The notes under the pieces are model-generated. The model worked only from the letters and a program-made list of their open reading frames with translations. It made no database searches and was not told the origin of the DNA. From Meghimatium bilineatum (Eukaryota > Mollusca > Gastropoda > Stylommatophora > Philomycidae): a stretch of 64,000 nt of DNA. Below are positions 57,573 through 64,000 of the stretch, one piece after another; the stretch's first letter is position 1; every line of letters starts with the position of its first letter. The stretch lies in the NCBI GenBank assembly GCA_034231615.1, contig CM067314.1, positions 12,956,915 to 13,020,914 on the forward strand, in the 5' to 3' direction. The position numbers and the translations under genes are program-made.

Positions 57573-57990
57573 ATAAAGGATTATTAACCGAAAGCCAATG
57601 TTTTAACCTTTTTAACCGAAAGCCAATGTTTTAACCTTTTTAACCGAAAGCCAATGTTTTAACCTTTTTAACCGAAAGCCAATGTTTTAACCTTTTTAAC
57701 CGAAAGCCTATGTTTTAACCTTTTTAACCGAAAGCCAATGTTTTAACCTTTTTAACCGAAAGCCAATGTTTTAACCTTTTTAACCGAAAGCCAATGTTTT
57801 AACCTTTTTAACCGAAAGCCAATGTTTTAACCTTTTTAACCGAAAGCCAATGTTTTAACCTTTTTAACCGAAAGCCAATGTTTTAACCTTTTTAACCGAA
57901 AGCCAATGTTTTAACCTTTTTAACCGAAAGCCAATGTTTTAACCTTTTTAACCGAAAGCCAATGTTTTAACCTTTTTAACCGAAAGCTAA
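57573..57990. repeat. 28-bp minisatellite inside LINE-A RT, about 14 copies
   Basis: Units of TTAACCGAAAGCCAATG and TTTTAACCTTT. The first unit is the LINE coding sequence for L-T-E-S-Q-C, and the array resolves into GAAAGCTAATGTGGG, the next RT codons. Confidence 0.96.
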
Positions 57991-58087
57991 TGTGGGTTGA
58001 GAAAAGAACGTAGAACAACTGATATTATTTTATGTTATAAAATACAAATTCAAAACAAATGCCAAGAACAACACCACAAATCACTGG

Positions 58088-58182
58088 CAGAGAACATGGC
58101 AGAGAACATGGCAGAGAACATGGCAGAGAACACGGCAGAGAACATAGCAGAAAACATAGCAGACATAGCAGAAAACATAGCA
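58088..58182. repeat. 12-bp minisatellite (AGAACATGGCAG), about 8 copies
   Basis: In frame on plus as a 4-residue repeat M-A-E-N. It is the reverse complement of the array at 58,594-58,827. Confidence 0.95.
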
Positions 58183-58185
58183 TCC

Positions 58186-58364
58186 CATTGCAGCTGGGAT
58201 ATCTGGGATGAAGATTACTTTTCATGTACTAAGCCGCAGAAACTATTAGTAGGTGGGGGTGGCCTGTTCTGTCACTAAAAAAATAAAATGGGTACCATAT
58301 CACTAAAAGGAGAAGACTAAGACTTCATAGAACAATCTTCAAAGCAACTATGACTATTGGTCAG
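58186..58364. repeat. LINE-A segment duplicated at 61.1 kb
   Basis: CATTGCAGCTGGGATATC to ACTATTGGTCAGAC matches 61,103-61,280 with a handful of differences, including a GTAG deletion and one extra A. Confidence 0.93.
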
Positions 58365-58593
58365 ACAACCTACACAGCATTCACAGACCTGACAAAGGCG
58401 TTTGACACAGTAAGCAGAGGGTCAGTTGAAGATTATGGCACAATACGGTTGTCCACATACATTTATTACAATGGTACAGCAACTGCATGATGGAAAACAA
58501 GCTAGAGTTTAGGTTAATGGAAAGCTATCTGAAGCCTTTCCTTTTTTTGGGGAGTTAAGAATGGATGCGTACTAGCACCTATCCTGTTTAGAT

Positions 58594-58827
58594 CCATGTT
58601 CTCTGCTATGTTCTCTGCCATTTCTCTGCTATGTTCTCTGCTATGTTCTCTGCTATGTTCTCTGCTATGTTCTCTGCCATGTGCTCTGCCATGTTCTCTG
58701 CCATGTTCTCTGCCATGTTCTCTGCCATGTTCTCTGCTATGTTCTCTGCTATGTTTTCTGCTATTTTCTCTGCCATGTTCTCTGCCATGTTCTCTGCCAT
58801 ATTCTCTTCCATGTTCTCTGCTATGTT
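58594..58827. repeat. 12-bp minisatellite (ATGTTCTCTGCC) inside LINE-A RT, about 19 copies
   Basis: Encodes the M-F-S-A repeat on plus. The family RT has a single M-F-S-A-M-L-type segment here, just after V-L-A-P-x-L-F. Variants GCTATG, GCCATG, TTTTCTG. Confidence 0.95.
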
Positions 58828-59513
58828 GGATGGTGCTTTCAGGGATCATAACGTAAATGTAGACATTACATATCCCACTGATAGAAAACTGTTCAACCTT
58901 CAGTGACTTCGAGTGAAAACCAAGGTTAAATCACACACAATAAGGGATCCCCTATTTGCTGATGACTAAGCCCTAAATTCAAACTCTGAGGCTGATCTAC
59001 AAATTATTATAGACAGATTCTCCAAAGCCTGTACCAGCTTTGGACTTACTATTTACACGAAGAAAACAGAAGTCATGTTACTACCAGCACTTGGCAAAAG
59101 TTATCACGAGCCATGCATAAGGTAAATGACGTAGCACTGAAAGTTGTGAATAGATTCACATACCTAGGTATTACACTATCGCAAAATATCAACGTCAATT
59201 GTTTTGTGTATACAAGAATCGCCATGGCGAGCAATACGTTCAGCAGATTGTATGAAAATGTGTGACTTAAATATGGCATTAACCTACAGACTAAGCTGAA
59301 AGTTTACAGAGCAGTGGTACTCCCAGTGTTATTATATGCTGGTGAAACATGGACTGTGTATAGACAACGTGTGAAGAAACTAAATAACTTTCACACAACA
59401 TGTCTCAGAAATGTTATGAACATTAAATGGCAAAACACGATTCCGGATACTACCATCTTTGACAGATTATTTATCCCTAGCATTGACACAACACAATTCT
59501 GATGCAGACACAG

Positions 59514-60120
59514 ATTTGTTGGTCATGTCATCTGGTACGTATGTCAGAGCATCGCCTGTCAAAGATACTTCTCTATGGCTAGTTGTAGTAGGGCATGCGA
59601 TTTCAGGTGGCCAAAAGAAGTGATACAAGGACGCATGAAAGGTATCAATATAATATTTTGAAATAGATAAAGATACATGGGAAGAATTTGCACAAAATAC
59701 ACCTGGATAACGATACACAGTCAAAAAAGGCGCAGCATTTTGTGGACAGAGGAACAATGCAGCAGCTCAACAGCGGGAAGTTGCTATAAAGTCACGGGTA
59801 GACAAAAAAACCGTTATGGGGTTAGTATGTGGAAAGATGAATGAAAGGATACACTACCGATGGATGAATGAGTGGATAGATGAATGTATGGGTTAGAATG
59901 TTGATGGATGGGTGAGGTAGAATGTGTATGGATGGATGATGGATCGATGAATGGATTAGTATCGGGATGAATGAATTTCTTGCCCACATGTCCAAGGATA
60001 TGTGCGGACCGAATAGAGCTTATTAGCCATTGACGACTAGTAATCAAGAAAATGTTAAATGAATTTTCGAATGTGGATGTAACAAGTGGTCATCATCACT
60101 TGTGATGGACGAACTGTTAT
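59514..60120 (+). mobile_element. LINE-A C-terminal region and 3' end
   Basis: After the RT, a region parallel to 41.9-42.26 kb: CTTCTCTATGGCTAGTTG, GGTGGCCAAAAGAAGTG, GTCAAAAAAGGCGCAGC, CAGCAGCTCAACAGCGG, then the foreign block, then C-P-R-I-C-A-D-R-I-E-L-I-S-H (C2H2-like finger remnant) and the CAT-rich tail. Confidence 0.82.
59821..59974. repeat. Block copied from the 63.2-kb array
   Basis: GTTAGTATGTGGAAAGATG to ATCGGGATGAATGA is almost identical to 63,159-63,360. It differs mainly in having one instead of three 24-bp GTTGATGGATGGGTGAGG units. It interrupts the LINE-A linker between the basic segment and the finger. Confidence 0.93.
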
Positions 60121-60599
60121 GTCAACTTTAAAATTTCTGTCTACATTTCCAAACCGATGATTTCTTTACAATTACCTCACAAATGTAGAGCTAATGGCCG
60201 TATTTTTAGAAGGCCGTTCTCAGACCCTTGAGGTCACGGGTTAAATCACGGTTGGGACAAGATTTTTTCTTTCGGAGGATCAAAACCCTTCCTGTCGCAG
60301 CGTCTGCTCTGGCACAGCGGCTTTTATTTCTACAGCCTATAGAAAACGCCCCTGCACTCCTTCACAGGAACACATGCAGTAATGAACGTTTTGTTTATTT
60401 AAAGCGTGGTCAAATTTTGAGTTGCTTGCTTAATAAACAGTGGAGTTATTGTATTGTGTTAGTATGGTATTTAAATTTTTTTTTAAATATAACGATAATG
60501 AAGAATAAATTGATTGCATTTGAAAACAAAAGTCTTAAATCTAACTCTCAAATATTGGTTTGGGAAAAATTCACGTCATCAATCAATCAATCAATAAAA
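60121..60599. other. Spacer with an unrecognised 125-codon ORF
   Basis: Plus ORF 60,228-60,605 is not repetitive. No motif recognised. ATCAATCAATCAATC lies near its end. Confidence 0.4.
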
Positions 60600-60996
60600 A
60601 CGTAACCCGTCAGTGTCGTAGGGGTTCCTCAGCACACAGAGTCCTCCAGCGAATTCTATCCTCAGCGATGCGGATGAGTGTGGAAATATCTTGCCCTGTC
60701 CATTCCTTGATGTTGTCTGTCCATGCCTTTAATTGTCCTCCTCTGCTTCTTCTCCCTCGACAGTTCCCTGCAGTGTTGTTTTTGACAAGGAATCGTGCCT
60801 GCATACATGTCCGAACCATGCTAGTTTTCGTCGTTTCACCTATTGAAAGCAATGGTCCCTGAACACCTGCACACATCTCTACTTTATTTCTTACGTACAC
60901 ATTGGTCTTATGTTCTCTATAGGAAATTCGTAAAATTCGTCTGTAGCATTTGTACTCGAAAGCCTGTAATTTTCTCTCCATCATACAAACACACAA
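60600..60996 (-). mobile_element. LINE-H C-terminal fragment
   Basis: Minus ORF of 128 codons: L-Q-A-F-E-Y-K-C-Y-R-R-I-L-R-I-S-Y, H-K-T-N-V-Y-V-R, G-P-L-L-S-I, G-R-R-S-R-G-G-Q-L-K-A-W, D-N-I-K-E-W-T-G, W-R-T-L-C-A-E-E. This is a classic terminal segment of non-LTR polyproteins, here without any stop. Confidence 0.87.
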
Positions 60997-61102
60997 GAGA
61001 AGAAATCAAACAGCAATCTGTTTCTATAACAATAAGGATACAATGTAAACATATCTGAGATGTACCATTAATGAAGAACAATGGTAAGGTAAAAGTAGGT
61101 TG

Positions 61103-61451
61103 CATTGCAGCTGCGATGTCTGGGATGAAGATTACTTTTCATGTACTAAGCCGCAGAAACTATTAGGTGGGGGTGGCCTGTTCTGTCACTAAAAAAAATA
61201 AAATGGGTACCATATCACTAAAAGGAGAAGACTAAGACTTCATAGAACAATCTTCAAAGCAACTATGACTATTGGTCAGACTTCATAGAACAATCTTCAA
61301 AGCAACTATGACTATTGGTCAGACTTCATAGAACAATCTTCAAAGCAACTATGACTATTGGTCAGACTTCATAGAACAATCTTCAAAAGCAACTATGACT
61401 ATTGGTCAGACTTCATAGAACAATCTTCAAAAGCAACTATGACTATTGGTC
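61103..61451. repeat. Duplicated LINE-A segment with 43-bp tandem expansion
   Basis: 61,103-61,280 copies 58,186-58,364. Its last 43 bp (CTTCATAGAACAATC, TTCAAAGCAACTATG, ACTATTGGTCAGA) is then repeated, with units starting at 61,238, 61,281, 61,324, 61,367 and 61,411. Confidence 0.95.
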
Positions 61452-61692
61452 TCCACATGACCAACCGCTAAAAACGACTTAACATCAGAATTTTAAAAAA
61501 GAAGAATCAGCCTTCTTTCGTGCTTTTTTAAAATTATTGCAGTGATTCTCGTTGGTCAGTGTTTATATACTTTGTGTCACCTTCCACCGGCGACCAGATA
61601 AATGATCAGGAATAATCGAAAACATGAAATGTCTTATCTGAATTACGTTAGGTCTTCTATTTCTGAAAATCACGGTCTCGACAACAAGAACT

Positions 61693-61865
61693 ACACATAA
61701 TCTTCTTCTTCTTCAGCGTTCATTCTCAAACTCCTGCTGGATATCTCCTGTAGCAGTACTACTAGATCTCCAGCAGGATGCAGTCCAGAGAATGGAAATG
61801 CGTTGTGTCGCCGTTTTATTTGCGCCAATGGCCCGACACATCCGTCTTCGGCGGAACACATAATC
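61693..61865 (-). mobile_element. SINE-A2 with 10-bp target-site duplication
   Basis: ACACATAATC at 61,693-61,702 and 61,856-61,865 bounds a complete 153-bp SINE-A2 (TTCTTCTTCTTCAGCG to CGTCTTCGGCGGA). Confidence 0.93.
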
Positions 61866-61999
61866 AAATCGATGGAACTGACGAGCACGATTCTGACACA
61901 TAAACCATTTTATGATACCGGTATGAAGGTCATCCAGTAGCCCTCCAGACTAACCAACATGCAGCAACACATACCCATTAGATGGCATATCTATAGCAA

Positions 62000-62510
62000 G
62001 TATTTATGGCTGATAAATTAGCTAAGAGAGGTGCTGCCGCCCCCCCCCCCCCCAGTTCTCCCCATAAATCTCCCTACAAACATGCAAACAAATCCTAAAA
62101 AAACAACTACAGACAAGTATAGTTACAACAGTGGTCCAGCTCAAAGACTGGACACTCACTATATGAACACCAACAGAAACCCAACCGAATGGATCCTCTG
62201 AAACAACTCGAGCGAGCAAACCATAGTATTACATTCCAACTAAGAACAGGCCACGTCCCCGTTAATAAACACCTGAGCAGAATAGACCCATTACACGAAC
62301 CAAACTGCAGACACTGCAACGCACAAAAAGAGCCTGTTGAACACCTACTACTGCAGTGCCCAAAACTAACAGACATCCGACAAGAACTACTACCACCACT
62401 TCCAATTATACACAACACATTCTACACAACTGAACCACAACTGAGGAAAACCTGTGCATTCGTCAGAAGGGCTATTGGCTGTCAGGAGCTTCCTGCTCAC
62501 AGTTAAAGGG
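62000..62510 (+). mobile_element. Non-LTR RNase H end and zinc-binding C-terminus
   Basis: A-D-K-L-A-K-R-G-A-A at about 62,010-62,040 (end of RNase H) is followed by a run of 14 C, then a frame change into the open piece 62,189-62,506: L-E-R-A-N-H-S-I-T-F-Q-L-R-T-G-H, H-E-P-N-C-R-H-C-N, E-H-L-L-L-Q-C, ending G-C-Q-E-L-P-A-H-S. C-x2-C-x8-H-x4-C is intact. The tail is ATCATCATCATCATCATGG. Confidence 0.85.
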
Positions 62511-62750
62511 ATTTAATCATCATCATCATCATGGCAAGTATTCCCTCTAGTGTAAGCCTAACCAGAGATCATCTTTATAATAGAATTGTTACGACGTTCT
62601 CTCTAAGTAGGTGGGTTTCCCCTTAAAACTGTTGTTCAAACCTAATCATTGTTGATACTTGCCGATTCTTATATTGTGACATAAAACTAAGAACCCCATT
62701 TTCTCCGTAATGCTTAAATATGATACAGGAGATATATTGCTCGTGTTGTC
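62511..62750. other. Spacer without recognised features
   Basis: Nothing identified beyond the (CAT)n tail at its start. Confidence 0.5.
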
Positions 62751-62754
62751 CAAA

Positions 62755-63570
62755 ACAAACAAGAAACATAAAAAGGTGAAAATGGATGAGTGAACGGATG
62801 GATGGGTGAATATATGTGTTAGGATGTGAACAAGTGGAAGGAAAAATGATGGATGGGTGAATATATGTGTTAGTTTGTGAATAAATGGAAGGAAGAATGA
62901 TGGATGGGTGAATATATGTGTTAGTTAGTTTGTGAATAAATGGAAGGAAGAATGATGGATTGGTGAATATATGTGTTAGGGTGTGGATGGATGTATGGGT
63001 GACTAGATGTGTTAGTATAGGGATGGATGGATGTAAAGATGGTTAGTTGGATGGATGTATGGGTGACTAGATGTGTTAGTATAGGGATGGATGGATGTAA
63101 AGATGGTTAGTTGGATGGATGTATGAATGAATTGGTTAATGGATGGATGAATAGATATGTTAGTATGTGGAAAGATGAATGAAAGGATACACTACCGATG
63201 GATGAATGAGTGGATAGATGAATGTATGGGTTAGAATGTTGATGGATGGGTGAGGTAGAATGTTGATGGATGGGTGAGGTAGAATGTTGATGGATGGGTG
63301 AGGTAGAATGTATATGGATGGATGATGGATCGATGAATAGATTAGTATCGGGATGAATGACTTGAAGGATGATAAATGCTGTGGATGGATTGGTGGATGG
63401 ATTGAAGAAGGAGGGATTGGTGACATGGTGGATGGGTAAATGAGTGGATTAGTGGATAGTTAAGTTGACGGATGAATGAATATATGAAAGAAGCTAGATG
63501 ATGGTGGATAAATAGATAAATGGCGAATGGGTGTGTGGATGAATGCAAAGGATGATGGATATTTAAATGA
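62755..63570. repeat. GGATG-rich compound array
   Basis: Blocks: ~58-61-bp units with GGTGAATATATGTGTTAG and AAATGGAAGGAAGAATGATG (62,790-62,960); a doubled ~58-bp unit TGTATGGGTGACTAGATG (62,990-63,110); 24-bp units GTTGATGGATGGGTGAGG (63,238-63,305); then degenerate sequence. Minus ORFs here are low-complexity products. Confidence 0.93.
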
Positions 63571-63574
63571 ATAT

Positions 63575-63875
63575 TTATCTCTATTTCGCATTCTCATTCT
63601 CTGTATATCTAAACTTCAAATATCATAAAAGGTCCATTATTTAAGTTATCAAACCATATTTCCTGTTCAGAAATTGGACGAGAAATCCCAACAATGGCTA
63701 CGACAAAAAAGGCTTGAATCATTTGTTATCGAACATTCCATAAAGTAGATGCTAAGAACAGGGATGTAGATGTGCAGCCCGCTCATTTATGCAAATTAAT
63801 CAATAGCCAAAATTGGACACCAAACTTCCAGTTGTTATTCTAGTGAGTGACAGAACAACAACATCAAGCAATGAA
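63575..63875. other. Spacer without recognised features
   Basis: Unique-looking AT-rich sequence. Confidence 0.5.
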
Positions 63876-63879
63876 ATCG

Positions 63880-64000
63880 GTCGGAAAATCTAATGATTGG
63901 CTCATTTCACCAGCCTAGTTGTATCTGTTCTACTCAATGATTGGTTCATTTCACCAACACCGATGTATATGTTCTGTTAAATGATTGGCTGGTTTCACAA
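63880..64000. repeat. About 43-bp tandem repeat running off the right edge
   Basis: AATGATTGGCTCATTTCACC, TAGTTGTATCTGTTCTxCT recur 2.5 times before the window ends. Confidence 0.85.

Larger units (their letters stand above)
57050..59510 (+). pseudogene. LINE-A reverse transcriptase, disrupted
   Basis: Order of landmarks: P-T-L-E-E-S-R and Y-S-G-K-L-M-A-P (57,280-57,340); H-R-N-I-S-L-L-S-I-G-G-K-I-F-D-R-V-L-L-S-R-L (57,507-57,573); L-L-T-E-S-Q-C, where the 28-bp array begins; after it C-G-L-R-K-E-R-R-T-T-D-I-I-L; a second array; motif A F-T-D-L-T-K-A-F-D-T-V-S at about 58,381-58,416; V-L-A-P-I-L-F followed by the third array; F-R-D-H-N-V, D-R-K-L-F-N-L; motif C L-F-A-D-D then a stop at about 58,955; F-G-L-T-I-Y-T-K-K-T-E-V-M; Y-A-G-E-T-W-T-V-Y at 59,338. 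Catalytic Asp residues survive but stops and arrays destroy the frame. Confidence 0.86.
56940..60120 (+). mobile_element. LINE-A: 3.2-kb non-LTR copy with internal expansions
   Basis: One contiguous element from the pre-RT region (R-H-M-T-D-S-T-W, P-I-N-E-V-L-G-N-I-P-T-L-E-E-S) to the 3' tail (GTGGATGTAACAAG, CATCATCACTTGTG). No endonuclease is visible, so it is 5'-truncated. It contains three minisatellites (57.6, 58.1, 58.6 kb) and a copied block (59,821-59,974). When these are skipped, the RT reads in the usual motif order. Confidence 0.88.

Overview
This 64 kb window is nuclear DNA of an animal. An invertebrate, most likely a gastropod-type mollusc, is my best inference, from the AT-rich base composition, the mixture of decayed non-LTR retrotransposons, tRNA-derived SINE-like elements and abundant minisatellites, and the absence of bacterial gene organisation. 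The species cannot be named from sequence alone. I found no intact host gene, no rRNA gene, no functional tRNA gene and no CRISPR array. Nearly every open reading frame is either a tandem repeat that happens to stay open or a broken piece of retrotransposon endonuclease, reverse transcriptase (RT) or RNase H.

Layout. 1-2.9 kb: three minisatellites (35, 28 and 33 bp) around a tRNA-derived element. 3-7.2 kb: a long decayed non-LTR element ('L-1' here: endonuclease, RT, start of RNase H) cut off by a 5'-truncated second family (LINE-B). 7.2-10.6 kb: microsatellites, SINEs, an RNase H fragment. 10.8-13 kb: LINE-C sitting inside a 20-bp tandem array. 13-16.4 kb: minus-strand LINE fragments with an element X insertion. 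16.5-18 kb: a TTCCATCC-type array. 18-23.9 kb: spacer, (TA)n, a 39-bp array, LINE and SINE pieces. 23.9-32.5 kb: one 8.4-kb satellite of 34/32-bp monomers, with degenerate edges and related short arrays to 33.5 kb. 33.9-39.2 kb: 42-, 58-, 33- and 61-bp arrays, with SINE-in-SINE nesting at 36 kb. 39.2-46.9 kb: LINE tails, SINEs, a 57-bp array, a MITE candidate. 47.2-53.3 kb: 31-, 55/16-, 31-, 21-, 42-, 22- and 28-bp arrays. 53.7-63.5 kb: RNase H and endonuclease fragments, a ~3.2-kb LINE-A copy containing three internal minisatellites, then GGATG-rich arrays.

Provisional family names, used only here: SINE-A (about 285 bp, ending in (GAA)n on its sense strand) and its shorter subtype SINE-A2 (about 155 bp); element X (about 383 bp, tRNA-like, B box GGTTCAATTCC); SINE-Y (B box GGTTCAAATCC); L-1 and LINE-A to LINE-H for non-LTR retrotransposon groups, told apart by their C-terminal or tail sequences. 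Strands of SINE-A copies follow the (GAA)n tail.

Main theme: many minisatellites here are local tandem expansions of a short internal piece of a transposable element, with the rest of that element still flanking the array. The clearest are three arrays inside the RT gene of LINE-A (57.6, 58.1 and 58.6 kb), a 31-bp array grown from the middle of SINE-A2 (49.2-50.8 kb), an array from the SINE-Y tail (45.1 kb) and a 17-bp array in an RNase H fragment (40.0 kb). Target-site duplications of 9-17 bp give an insertion order for several SINEs.
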